A stretch of DNA of 18,740 nucleotides from an uncultured Oscillospiraceae bacterium (GTDB lineage: Bacteria > Bacillota > Clostridia > Oscillospirales > Acutalibacteraceae), in assembly GCA_900543215.1 (NCBI GenBank), contig UQQR01000030.1, positions 1-18,740 of the forward strand, in the 5' to 3' direction. A program made the translations under genes and the position numbers. Below the pieces are notes generated by a model. The model was not told the DNA's origin. It worked only from the letters and a program-made list of their open reading frames with translations, and made no database searches. Positions 1-6,791 of the stretch are shown piece by piece. How positions within the stretch are numbered: position 1 is the first letter of the stretch; every line of letters begins with the position of its first letter.

Positions 1-923
1 CCGGTGCTGCTCAGATGGACGGCGCTATCCTTGTTATAGCTGCTACCGACGGCCCGATGGCTCAGACCAAGGAACACCTTCTCCTTGCCCGTCAGGTTGG
101 CGTTCCGTACATTGTTGTATTTATGAACAAGTGCGATCAGGTTGACGACGAAGAGCTTCTTGAGCTCGTTGAGATGGAAATCCGTGAGACTCTTGACAAG
201 TATGAGTTCCCGGGCGACGACACCCCGATCATCAAGGGTTCTGCTCTTGTTGCTCTTGAGTGCACTTCTACCGATCCGAACGCTCCCGAATATGCTCCGA
301 TTAAAGAGCTTATGGATGCTGTTGACAATTATATCCCGACTCCGGACCGTAAGTCTGACCTCCCGTTCCTTATGCCGATTGAGGATGTTATGACCATTTC
401 CGGTCGTGGTACCGTTGTTACCGGCCGTGTTGAGCGTGGACAGCTCAATGCAGGCGATGAAGTTGAAATCATCGGTCTTACCGAAGAGCGCAAGAAGACA
501 GTTGTTACTTCTATGGAAATGTTCCGTAAGACTCTTGACTTCTGCGAAGCCGGCGATAACGTTGGCGCACTTCTCCGTGGCATAGGCCGTGAAGAGGTTG
601 AGCGTGGTCAGGTTCTCTGCAAACCCGGCTCAATTCATCCGCACACCAAATTCCATGGTCAGGTTTATGTTCTTACTAAAGAGGAAGGCGGCCGTCATAC
701 TCCGTTCTTCAACAACTATCGTCCTCAGTTCTATTTCAGAACTACCGATGTTACCGGTGTTATCTCTCTTCCCGAGGGCACAGAGATGTGCATGCCCGGC
801 GATAACGTAGAGATGGATGTTGAACTTATCACTCCTATCGCTATTGAAGAGGGTCTCCGTTTCGCTATCCGTGAAGGCGGACGCACCGTTGGTTCAGGCG
901 TTGTTACCAAGATTAACGCTTAA
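1..923 (+). CDS. tuf: Elongation factor Tu, 3' part (5' end cut by window edge)
   Basis: GTPase that delivers aminoacyl-tRNA to the ribosomal A site in the cytoplasm. The reading frame is open to base 3 and reads GAAQMDGAILV before the first in-window ATG at 15. That ATG is therefore internal, and roughly the first 90 residues (P-loop, switch I and DCPGH) lie upstream. Visible parts are the G4 motif NKCD (codons near 130-141), the G5 motif GSAL, the domain 2 start with ISGRGTVVTGRVERG, and domain 3 with GGRHTPFF, YRPQFYFRTTDVTG and the C-terminal REGGRTVGSGVV. Length and sequence to the TAA at 921-923 are normal for the family. Codon use is strongly biased to CTT, GTT, CGT and CCG, unlike the neighbouring genes, as expected for a very highly expressed gene. 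In many Bacillota it follows fusA, which would be upstream of the window. Confidence 0.98.
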   Translation, partial: GAAQMDGAILVIAATDGPMAQTKEHLLLARQVGVPYIVVFMNKCDQVDDEELLELVEMEIRETLDKYEFPGDDTPIIKGSALVALECTSTDPNAPEYAPIKELMDAVDNYIPTPDRKSDLPFLMPIEDVMTISGRGTVVTGRVERGQLNAGDEVEIIGLTEERKKTVVTSMEMFRKTLDFCEAGDNVGALLRGIGREEVERGQVLCKPGSIHPHTKFHGQVYVLTKEEGGRHTPFFNNYRPQFYFRTTDVTGVISLPEGTEMCMPGDNVEMDVELITPIAIEEGLRFAIREGGRTVGSGVVTKINA

Positions 924-962
924 TCAAGGCTTCAATTAAAGAACTTTCTTTAGTTCTTGATA

Positions 963-1010
963 ACAAAACGGGTATTTCCGAACGGAAATACCCGTTTTGT
1001 GTTATAGGTT
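963..1010 (+). terminator. Intrinsic terminator of tuf (18-bp perfect stem)
   Basis: Arms 963-980 and 983-1000 are perfect reverse complements (ACAAAACGGGTATTTCCG on the left) around a 2-base AA centre, so the actual loop is about four bases. The stem begins with A residues and ends in TTTTGTGTT. It lies 40 bases after the tuf stop. A smaller 7-bp hairpin (939-945 with 952-958) sits between the stop and this stem. Confidence 0.85.
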
Positions 1011-1040
1011 CAAATTATTTTCGCTTGCTAAGCGCTATGT

Positions 1041-1093
1041 AACCACGCCCCGAAACGGCTTAAATTGCTGTTTCGGGGCGTGGTTTATTTTTC
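1041..1093 (+). terminator. Second hairpin with T-tract between tuf and the convergent kinase gene
   Basis: Arms 1041-1056 and 1070-1085 pair perfectly over 16 bp (AACCACGCCCCGAAAC on the left) and are followed on the plus strand by TTTATTTTTCT. The polarity therefore suits a back-up terminator for tuf. The right arm touches the stop codon of the convergent histidine kinase gene (1085-1087). No T-tract follows on the minus strand, so it would block kinase transcription only through its stem. Confidence 0.7.
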
Positions 1094-2593
1094 TGTATCT
1101 GCCGTTTCAGCGGGTAAATCGGAAGTCTTGGTTGTATCCGTCTCAAACCAGAAGCATACACCGTTCTCCGTATTGTAAACACCGCACTGATGTCCGTGCA
1201 TTTTTATTATTGCGGAAACGATTGAAAGCCCGAGCCCGAACCGACTGCAGTCACGCTTGTGTGACTTATCTCCCTTGAAAAAGCTTTGCCATATTTGCGG
1301 CATTATATCATCGTCAATATGGTTTCCCGTGTTAAACACGGATATTCTCGCTGTATTCCCGTTCTGTCGGCTCTCAACTTTCACCTCACCGCCTTCAGGC
1401 GTGTGCGCGGCGGCGTTTTCAAGGTAGGATTTGAGTACCTGCTCTATTTGAAGCGGATCCGCGTAAATCTCTGTGTTTTGCGGAATCAGATTTTCAGCGT
1501 TTATATTCTTTCCGGCAAATATTCTTGCAAGCATATCGCCGCACAGCTTAGAAACATCAAAAATCTGCATATTAAGCGGCATTTGACCCGATTCATAGCG
1601 TGAAAGCTCAAGTATGCTTAACACAAGCCTATTCATACGACGGCTTTCGTCTATTATCGTATTGCAGTATTCTTCCTTTGAAGCCGCATTTACATTAAGC
1701 TTAAGTCCCTCCGCATATCCGCTTATAATGGCTATCGGAGTTTTAAGCTCGTGCGAAACATTTGCCACAAAGCCTCTGCGCATAACATCAAGCTGCCGTT
1801 CAAGCTCTATGTCCGAACGAAGCTTTTCGTTGGTCGCCTTAAGGTCGGTGAGGGCGGTGTTGAGCGATGAGGACAGCTCGTTTACCGAATTCGCAAGCTC
1901 CCCTATCTCGTCCTTACGGTTTATTTTGAGCTTTTGTCCGAAATCAAGCCTTGCCATATTTTTGGTTATTTTGTTCATTTCGGATATAGGTCTTGAAACC
2001 TGCCTTGAAAACACAAGCACCCATATTATTGAAAGCACAAGGCAAACGCCCGAAACTATCGCTATAAATTCATTCGCAACCGCCGCCGAATTGGAAATAA
2101 GCTGTTTTTGTATACGCACCTCCGCTGTATACCCGTTATCAAGCTCCTTTGTACACAAAAGAAATTCGGCTCTGTCAAATCTCCTCACAGCGGTTTGGAA
2201 CACTATCCCGTTAGACAGACCTTGGCTTTTTACAGGCTGCATTTCCTCGTGCGTCATAACAAATTTGTCGTTCTTAAGCGAAAAATAATCCATCATCTGA
2301 CTTCCGTGGGTAGTGTAAAGTATTCTGCCGGATGAATTATATATTTCAACATCAAAATTGTATTTTTCGTTTATATCCGATAGTGTTTTTATAACGGCGT
2401 CGGTATCGTCGAGGTCAAGTCGGCTCACCTCCGAGATCTGCTCCTTAAGCGCCTTTTTCTCCTTTTGACTGAAAAATCTTACAAGCAACGCCACATTTGA
2501 AAGGCACAAAACCAAAACAAACACGGCGAAAACCGCCGCCAAGCGAATGAAGATATTAAACCAAAGCTTATTTTTAAGTTCCTTAAACCTCAA
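1085..2593 (-). CDS. Membrane sensor histidine kinase
   Basis: Autophosphorylating sensor of a two-component system, 502 residues. It has a transmembrane segment at about 11-36, an extracytoplasmic sensor region at about 37-172, a second transmembrane segment at about 175-196, and a HAMP linker at about 197-250. The HisKA dimerisation domain carries the H box VANVSHELKTP with phospho-acceptor H281. The HATPase_c domain follows, with the N box around N393 (LENAAAHTP), a G1 box of the form NTGNHI and a G2 box FGLGLSIV at 452-459. The G1 box has Asn in place of the usual Asp, a variant I know from other kinases of this type. The ATG at 2593 lies inside the end of the response regulator gene (11-base overlap), so the two are translationally coupled. 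The sensed signal cannot be read from the sequence, and the sensor region matches no fold I recognise. Confidence 0.93.
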   Translation of the reverse strand: MRFKELKNKLWFNIFIRLAAVFAVFVLVLCLSNVALLVRFFSQKEKKALKEQISEVSRLDLDDTDAVIKTLSDINEKYNFDVEIYNSSGRILYTTHGSQMMDYFSLKNDKFVMTHEEMQPVKSQGLSNGIVFQTAVRRFDRAEFLLCTKELDNGYTAEVRIQKQLISNSAAVANEFIAIVSGVCLVLSIIWVLVFSRQVSRPISEMNKITKNMARLDFGQKLKINRKDEIGELANSVNELSSSLNTALTDLKATNEKLRSDIELERQLDVMRRGFVANVSHELKTPIAIISGYAEGLKLNVNAASKEEYCNTIIDESRRMNRLVLSILELSRYESGQMPLNMQIFDVSKLCGDMLARIFAGKNINAENLIPQNTEIYADPLQIEQVLKSYLENAAAHTPEGGEVKVESRQNGNTARISVFNTGNHIDDDIMPQIWQSFFKGDKSHKRDCSRFGLGLSIVSAIIKMHGHQCGVYNTENGVCFWFETDTTKTSDLPAETADTEK

Positions 2594-3260
2594 GCTTATA
2601 CCCCATTCCGTATATCGTCTTAAGGTGGGCGGCGCCGTAGTCTCCGAGCTTTGTGCGAAGCCGTGCTATATGCGAATCAACGGTTCTTGAATCGCCCAGA
2701 TAATCATATCCCCATATTGCGTTGAGAAGCTGGTCTCTTGTAAGCACACGGCCCGAATTTTCATATAAATAAGAAAGCAACTCAAACTCCTTTAGGGTAA
2801 GCTCAAGCGCGTTTCCGTCTATATACACAACAAAGGCGTCACTGTCAATAGTAAGACCCTTTTTTGTCTCGTCGCCCGAAACTGCTTGTCCGTCACTGCG
2901 CTTTAAAAGCGCCTCCACACGCTTCACAAGAACAGCCGGTGAAAACGGCTTTGTAACATATTCGTCTATACCCGATTCAAAGCCCGTAAGCAAATCAAAC
3001 TCTTCCGCTCTTGCCGAGAGCATAATTATCGGTATATCGCTTTGCTTTCGTATCTCACGGGTCACCGCCCAACCGTCAACCTCCGGCATCATTATATCTA
3101 TAATCGCAAGGCTTATGTCAGGTGTATCGGCGAACACGGCGAGGGCCTCGCCGCCGTCCGCGGCTGTGACTGCCTCATATCCGGCGGCTGTAAGAAAATC
3201 CGATACAAGCTTAACTATGCGTTCCTCATCATCCGCAACAAGTATTTTTTTCTTTTCCAT
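2583..3260 (-). CDS. OmpR/PhoB-family response regulator
   Basis: DNA-binding partner of the overlapping kinase, 225 residues. The receiver domain spans about 3-118, with the acidic pocket D10-D11, phospho-acceptor D55 in IIDIMMPEVDG, S82 and K104. A winged-helix effector domain follows at about 130-225, with the family signatures LTLKEFELLSYL, VLTRDQLLNAIWG and RTVDSHIARLRTKL, ending GYGMGYKLEV-like. The ATG at 3260 has an AGGGGGC ribosome binding site at 3268-3274. The regulator comes first and the kinase second. spoIID lies 72 bases upstream on the same strand, so read-through is possible, but nothing shows that the system controls it. Confidence 0.95.
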   Translation of the reverse strand: MEKKKILVADDEERIVKLVSDFLTAAGYEAVTAADGGEALAVFADTPDISLAIIDIMMPEVDGWAVTREIRKQSDIPIIMLSARAEEFDLLTGFESGIDEYVTKPFSPAVLVKRVEALLKRSDGQAVSGDETKKGLTIDSDAFVVYIDGNALELTLKEFELLSYLYENSGRVLTRDQLLNAIWGYDYLGDSRTVDSHIARLRTKLGDYGAAHLKTIYGMGYKLEV

Positions 3261-3303
3261 ACCTAAAGCCCCCTGTCTTTGTTACTTTAAATATAAATGA
3301 AAT

Positions 3304-3332
3304 ATTTAATTGTTGTATTAATAAATTGTTAA
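3304..3332 (-). promoter_or_regulatory. Weak promoter candidate before the response regulator
   Basis: The AT-rich 72-base gap between spoIID and the regulator contains TTAACA (3327-3332), 17 bases, then TTAAAT (3304-3309) on the minus strand. Both hexamers are imperfect and the -35 overlaps the spoIID stop codon. The region has no convincing terminator, so the regulator may also be transcribed from upstream. Confidence 0.25.
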
Positions 3333-4301
3333 TTAAATAATCTTTTCTACAGTGCAGCCCGAATAATAACAGCAAAGAATTTCCTTAAATCCGCTCCCCT
3401 GCTTTGCCATATAATTTGCGCCGTACTGGCTCATGCCCACGCCGTGTCCGTAGCCGTAAACGGTAAATGTAAAGACGCCGCCGTCGTACGCAACATCAAA
3501 ATTTGCCGACCGAAGACCGAAAAGGCTTCTTATTGCCGCTCCCGTAACTTCTTTACCGCAGACGGTCAGGGTTTTAACCGTGCCTGACTGTGTTTTTTTG
3601 ATATTACCGAAAAAATCCTTTGCCTCACCCTCTACCGTACAAAGCTCGCTGAGCTTTGTTTTAACCTCTTCTTCGCCGAATTCCGCCTTTGTAGCATATT
3701 CCGGAGCTAATTTATCTCCCGGACTTGCAATCGGCTTTAAATACGGGAGATCCTTTCCCCATACCTCCTCGCAGCTTTCGGTCATACCGCTTGATATTGC
3801 GTGGTAGACCGCAAGTATCGGCTTTTTTTCATAAGTTACCATATACCCCTCGGTTTCCTTTACGGCGGATTCTATTTTTTCTCTGTACTCTGCCGCCTTG
3901 TCACCCCAGCGCTTTTCCGCTTCTTCCTTTGTTATAAAGCTTTGATCAAGCGACGGATCTGTTGTAAGGTCATAGCTTTTGTCGGCATTTTCCGCCTTTT
4001 TAACGCACGCATATGTATACGCCGCCACCGCCTGTGCTTTAAGCGCCTCTTTTTCGTATAACGCCGGCATTTCGGCGGCTACCACACCGAAAATATAGTC
4101 GGAAGTCTTCATTTCCGTTACCGTATCGTTTGAGATATCGCATATGCGGAAAGACCCGCCTACCGCCTGCTTTGCCTTTGGAATTTCAAAAATATGCGCC
4201 GCAGTTTGGACGGCGGTCTCCTTAGGACTTTCAAGTGCGGCAAGAGGCAATATAAGCATTACCGAAAGTATTACAAGCGTACAGCAAAAAATTTTTTTCA
4301 T
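3333..4301 (-). CDS. spoIID: SpoIID-family peptidoglycan lytic transglycosylase
   Basis: Cell-wall enzyme that strips cross-linked glycan during engulfment of the forespore, where SpoIID works with SpoIIP and SpoIIM. 322 residues. The N-terminal segment MKKIFCCTLVILSVMLILPLAALE is a signal or anchor sequence, and the rest would act outside the mother-cell membrane. The SpoIID domain shows YIFGVVAAEMPA, with E77 at the position of the catalytic Glu, then LKAQAVAAYTYA, HAISSGMTES, and the hallmark GYGHGVGMSQYGA at about 283-295. The length suits SpoIID proper rather than longer SpoIID/LytB or amidase-enhancer fusions. The ATG at 4301 has ribosome binding site AGGAGAG (4308-4314). A sporulation sigma-E promoter would be expected. 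A minus-strand CATAAAAT in the 26-base palindrome upstream resembles a sigma-E -10, but I see no good -35. Confidence 0.92.
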   Translation of the reverse strand: MKKIFCCTLVILSVMLILPLAALESPKETAVQTAAHIFEIPKAKQAVGGSFRICDISNDTVTEMKTSDYIFGVVAAEMPALYEKEALKAQAVAAYTYACVKKAENADKSYDLTTDPSLDQSFITKEEAEKRWGDKAAEYREKIESAVKETEGYMVTYEKKPILAVYHAISSGMTESCEEVWGKDLPYLKPIASPGDKLAPEYATKAEFGEEEVKTKLSELCTVEGEAKDFFGNIKKTQSGTVKTLTVCGKEVTGAAIRSLFGLRSANFDVAYDGGVFTFTVYGYGHGVGMSQYGANYMAKQGSGFKEILCCYYSGCTVEKII

Positions 4302-4329
4302 TATTGACTCTCCTATATGTATGTTATTA

Positions 4330-4358
4330 TTGACTTTTTTTGTTCTCGGATATAAAAT
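4330..4358 (+). promoter_or_regulatory. Sigma-A promoter for the membrane-protein gene
   Basis: TTGACT (4330-4335), 17 bases, then TAAAAT (4353-4358). Each hexamer is one base from consensus. It lies in the divergent region between spoIID and the membrane-protein gene and would give a leader of about 60 bases. Confidence 0.6.
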
Positions 4359-4377
4359 TACCTATGTGTAATTTTAT
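4352..4377. promoter_or_regulatory. 26-base inverted repeat over the -10 (operator candidate)
   Basis: ATAAAATTAC (4352-4361) and GTAATTTTAT (4368-4377) are perfect 10-base reverse complements around the 6-base centre CTATGT. The repeat covers the -10 hexamer and the expected start point of the plus-strand promoter, a usual position for a repressor site. It also lies 51-76 bases upstream of the spoIID start on the other strand. No matching regulator gene is adjacent. Confidence 0.5.
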
Positions 4378-4427
4378 GCTTGAACTTTTGTTTTAATGTC
4401 TTATTCGGATTGGAGACCTATAATTAT

Positions 4428-5252
4428 ATGAAATACAAAAAGATTGTCCTGTTTTTTTGCATTGCCTTGCCGCTTTGCACTCTTATGAGATTTTTACAGC
4501 TTGCGTTTACCGTTGATACCGAAACGGGATTTTTTAAACCCGAATATAAAACCGTAGGCTATTATCTGCTTGCGTTTATACTTGCCTTTTGCGCCGTTAC
4601 CGTGATACTTTGCTTTACCGGTCACAGAAATCCCGAGCATCCGCCCAAAAAAAATATATTTATTTCCCTGTCGGCAATACTTTTTGCTTTTACGATAGGA
4701 ACAGAACTGTTGTCAGAGTCGTTTTCGGGCGCAGTCAGAGCATGGCAGTCCGCTCTGCTTACCGTAACCGGGGTTGCGGCAACGCTGTTTCTCTTGGCAT
4801 ACGGAGCAAACGGATTTGTAAGGTTTAAAATACCGCCCATTTTTTCCGTGGCTCCGGCGGCATATTTTATTATGCGTATAATATGCGATTTCACATCCGT
4901 TTCTTCGCTTGCGCTTATTACAGACAATCTTCTTTTGCTTGCCGCTTACTGTTTTAATCTTTTGTTTTTTATTTGCTTCGGAAAGCTGTATAACAAAATC
5001 GACACCGAATATAATTTCCGCCGTATGCTTGCTACGGGAATGGGCTCTGTTATTCTTTGTTTTACACAGTCTGTTCCCCACTTTATAATAAATGCCGTTA
5101 CGGGTAACGGCTACTGTCATACCTCGCTTGCGTGCAACGCCTCTCTCTTTGCGGGCGGACTGTTTATTGCGGCGTTTATATTTTCGCATTTTTCGTATAA
5201 GAACTCCGCCGTGCCGCACAGTTCCGAATCCGAAGAGGAATATTATATTTGA
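4428..5252 (+). CDS. Polytopic membrane protein of unknown function
   Basis: Not recognised. 274 residues with about eight hydrophobic segments (roughly 6-24, 43-63, 76-96, 106-126, 136-155, 164-184, 203-222 and 237-255). It has an acidic cytosolic-type tail (SSESEEEYY) and no motif of a known transporter or enzyme. The frame is open back to a TTG at 4380, but I take the ATG at 4428 because GGAGA (4412-4416) precedes it. The TTG has no ribosome binding site and the residues before the ATG are not hydrophobic like the rest. It is followed 16 bases later by trmB and probably shares a transcript with trmB and rsmG. Confidence 0.75.
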   Translation: MKYKKIVLFFCIALPLCTLMRFLQLAFTVDTETGFFKPEYKTVGYYLLAFILAFCAVTVILCFTGHRNPEHPPKKNIFISLSAILFAFTIGTELLSESFSGAVRAWQSALLTVTGVAATLFLLAYGANGFVRFKIPPIFSVAPAAYFIMRIICDFTSVSSLALITDNLLLLAAYCFNLLFFICFGKLYNKIDTEYNFRRMLATGMGSVILCFTQSVPHFIINAVTGNGYCHTSLACNASLFAGGLFIAAFIFSHFSYKNSAVPHSSESEEEYYI

Positions 5253-5268
5253 GGTCGGGTGATATTAA

Positions 5269-5958
5269 ATGAGAATGCGCAAAAAAAAGCACCTGGAAGA
5301 ACGCCTTGCCGAGGTTTCCAACTTACTTTTTATAAGCGATTTTGAGGACAGGAATTTCAACACCGCAATCAAGACGCCCGAATACATAGATTTTGACGCC
5401 TGGTTCGGCAGAAAGGCTCCGCTTATCCTTGAGGTTGGCTGCGGCAAGGGCGGTTTTGCCGCCGAGTATGCACAGCGTTATCCGAACATAAATTTTATTG
5501 CCGTGGAGAAGGATGCCAATGTTATAGTCTCTGCCTGTGAGACCGCAAAGGAAAGAGACTGCCGAAATCTCCGATTTATAAAATGCGGAGCGGAATATCT
5601 TCCGAAATACATAAGGCCTTCGTCGATTGAACTTATTTTCCTTAATTTCAGCTGTCCGTTCCCGAAAAACAAGTATGCGAGCCACAGGCTTACCCATAAA
5701 AATTTCTTGAAAATCTATAAAACTCTTATGAAGCCGAATGCCGAAATATATCAGAAGACCGACAATAGGGGATTTTTTGAATTTTCGCTTGAAAGTTTTT
5801 CGCAAAACGGCTTTATTCTTAAAAACATAAGCCTTGATTTGCACAAAAGCGGCTTTGAAGACAACATAGAAACCGAGTACGAGCATAAATTCGCGTCGCT
5901 CGGATTGCCTATTTACAGGCTTGAGGCTTATTTAGAGGACAAAGGAACGCTTATATGA
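5269..5958 (+). CDS. trmB: tRNA (guanine-N7-)-methyltransferase TrmB, with altered signature motif
   Basis: SAM-dependent enzyme that makes m7G at position 46 in the tRNA variable loop. 229 residues. The SAM site is LEVGCGKGGF at 54-63 and the acidic adenosine contact is E80 in FIAVEKD. C-terminal family motifs are QKTDNRGFFEF (T164, D165) and TEYEHKFASLGLPIYRLEA. The odd point is the signature NFSDPWPK, which reads NFSCPFPK here, with C129 replacing the conserved Asp. The following basic stretch is also degenerate (NKYASHRLTH rather than KKRHAKRRL). Length and all other blocks are normal and the frame is intact. It may be a working variant or a weakened enzyme. It overlaps rsmG by 4 bases (ATGA at 5955-5958). 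Confidence 0.88.
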   Translation: MRMRKKKHLEERLAEVSNLLFISDFEDRNFNTAIKTPEYIDFDAWFGRKAPLILEVGCGKGGFAAEYAQRYPNINFIAVEKDANVIVSACETAKERDCRNLRFIKCGAEYLPKYIRPSSIELIFLNFSCPFPKNKYASHRLTHKNFLKIYKTLMKPNAEIYQKTDNRGFFEFSLESFSQNGFILKNISLDLHKSGFEDNIETEYEHKFASLGLPIYRLEAYLEDKGTLI

Positions 5959-6674
5959 CGGATTTTAAAATTGAAAAAATTGCCGAAAGCTGTGCTGAGT
6001 TCGGCGTAGTGCTTGATGCCGAGAAGACCCGCCGGCTTAATCTTTACGGCAGTCTTTTGCTCGAATGGAACGAAAAAATGAATCTTACGGCAATAACCGC
6101 GCCTGAGGATGTTCTCTACAAGCATTTTTACGACTGCATTTTGTTTTTAAAGCACATAGAGGTACCGAACGGCGCTTCACTTATAGATGTAGGAACGGGA
6201 GCCGGCTTTCCCGGTATGGTGCTTAAAATAGTAAGACCCGATATTAAGGTAACGCTGCTTGACAGCCTGAAAAAACGGCTGACATTTCTTGACTGCGTTA
6301 TAAACGAGCTTTGCCTTGACGGAATAGAGACCGTGCATATGCGCGCGGAGGACGCGGGACGCAATAAAGCGATAAGGGAAAGGTACGATATAGCGTGTGC
6401 AAGAGCCGTAGCCTCTCTGCCCGTGCTTATGGAATACTGTGTTCCGCTTATAAAAACGGGCGGTATTTTCGCCGCTATGAAGGGTCCGTCCGCAAAAGAG
6501 GAGGTAAAGCTTTCCGCTGATGCGGCAAGGCTTCTCGGAGCGGCGCAACCTAATATTATATGCGAAACCCTTACGGGAAATGAGAGCCGTGCCTTTGTAA
6601 TTTCAAAAAAAATATCGCAAACCCCGACAAAATATCCCAGAAAACCCTCGGATATATCAAAACAGCCGCTTTAA
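5955..6674 (+). CDS. rsmG: 16S rRNA (guanine-N7)-methyltransferase RsmG (GidB)
   Basis: Methylates N7 of G527 (E. coli numbering) in the 530 loop of 16S rRNA, using SAM. Loss gives low-level streptomycin resistance in many bacteria. 239 residues. Family blocks are LLLEWNEKMNLTAI (35-47), the SAM-binding DVGTGAGFPG at 78-87, LLDSLKKRLTFL (101-112) and ARAVASL (149-155), followed by GGIFAAMKG. The ATG overlaps the trmB stop. A terminator begins inside its last codons, and noc follows, the usual Bacillota neighbour in the mnmE-mnmG-rsmG-noc region. Here trmB and a membrane protein occupy the places where mnmE and mnmG are often found. Confidence 0.95.
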   Translation: MTDFKIEKIAESCAEFGVVLDAEKTRRLNLYGSLLLEWNEKMNLTAITAPEDVLYKHFYDCILFLKHIEVPNGASLIDVGTGAGFPGMVLKIVRPDIKVTLLDSLKKRLTFLDCVINELCLDGIETVHMRAEDAGRNKAIRERYDIACARAVASLPVLMEYCVPLIKTGGIFAAMKGPSAKEEVKLSADAARLLGAAQPNIICETLTGNESRAFVISKKISQTPTKYPRKPSDISKQPL

Positions 6675-6690
6675 TGCGGCTGTTTTTGTT
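6659..6690 (+). terminator. Terminator of the trmB-rsmG transcript, overlapping the rsmG stop
   Basis: Arms 6659-6669 (AAAACAGCCGC) and 6676-6686 (GCGGCTGTTTT) pair perfectly over 11 bp around a 6-base loop that holds the rsmG TAA (6672-6674). A T-rich run TTTTTGTTGTTTT follows. Confidence 0.85.
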
Positions 6691-6722
6691 GTTTTGGGGC
6701 GAATTTGCCCGATGTGTTTTTC

Positions 6723-6750
6723 TTTACAAACGGAAAATTCCGTGTAAAAT
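6723..6750 (+). promoter_or_regulatory. Promoter of noc with an internal inverted repeat
   Basis: TTTACA (6723-6728), 16 bases, then TAAAAT (6745-6750). The spacer holds CGGAA-AA-TTCCG (6731-6742), flanked by TTTACA on the left and TGTAAA (6743-6748) on the right. The whole promoter core is thus an interrupted palindrome with a 2-base offset. It could be an operator. It matches neither the Noc site nor parS as I know them. Confidence 0.5.
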
Positions 6751-6791
6751 TATAAATGCAGTGAGGTAAACACAGTCTTAGGAGGAATACG

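Noticed and set aside
415..435. Histidine kinase G1 box degeneracy (NTGNHI) as a sign of a dead kinase
   Set aside because: That box lies in the kinase at about 1085-2593, not here in tuf. The Asn form is known in active kinases, and the H, N and G2 boxes are intact.
970..992. Possible Noc or parS binding site in the tuf terminator (ATTTCCG/CGGAAAT symmetry)
   Set aside because: The central spacing and bases differ from the Noc site (ATTTCCCGGGAAAT) and from parS, and the symmetry is fully explained by the terminator stem.
4380..4427. TTG start for the membrane protein at 4380
   Set aside because: No ribosome binding site precedes it, and the ATG at 4428 has GGAGA at a workable distance and begins a standard membrane helix.
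4302..4430. Sigma-E promoter of spoIID
   Set aside because: CATAAAAT resembles a sigma-E -10 on the minus strand, but no matching -35 lies at the right distance, so no promoter is called.
4713..5219. 168-codon minus-strand open frame
   Set aside because: It is antisense to the membrane-protein gene, very rich in basic residues, without a ribosome binding site, and is a mirror of hydrophobic codons on the plus strand.
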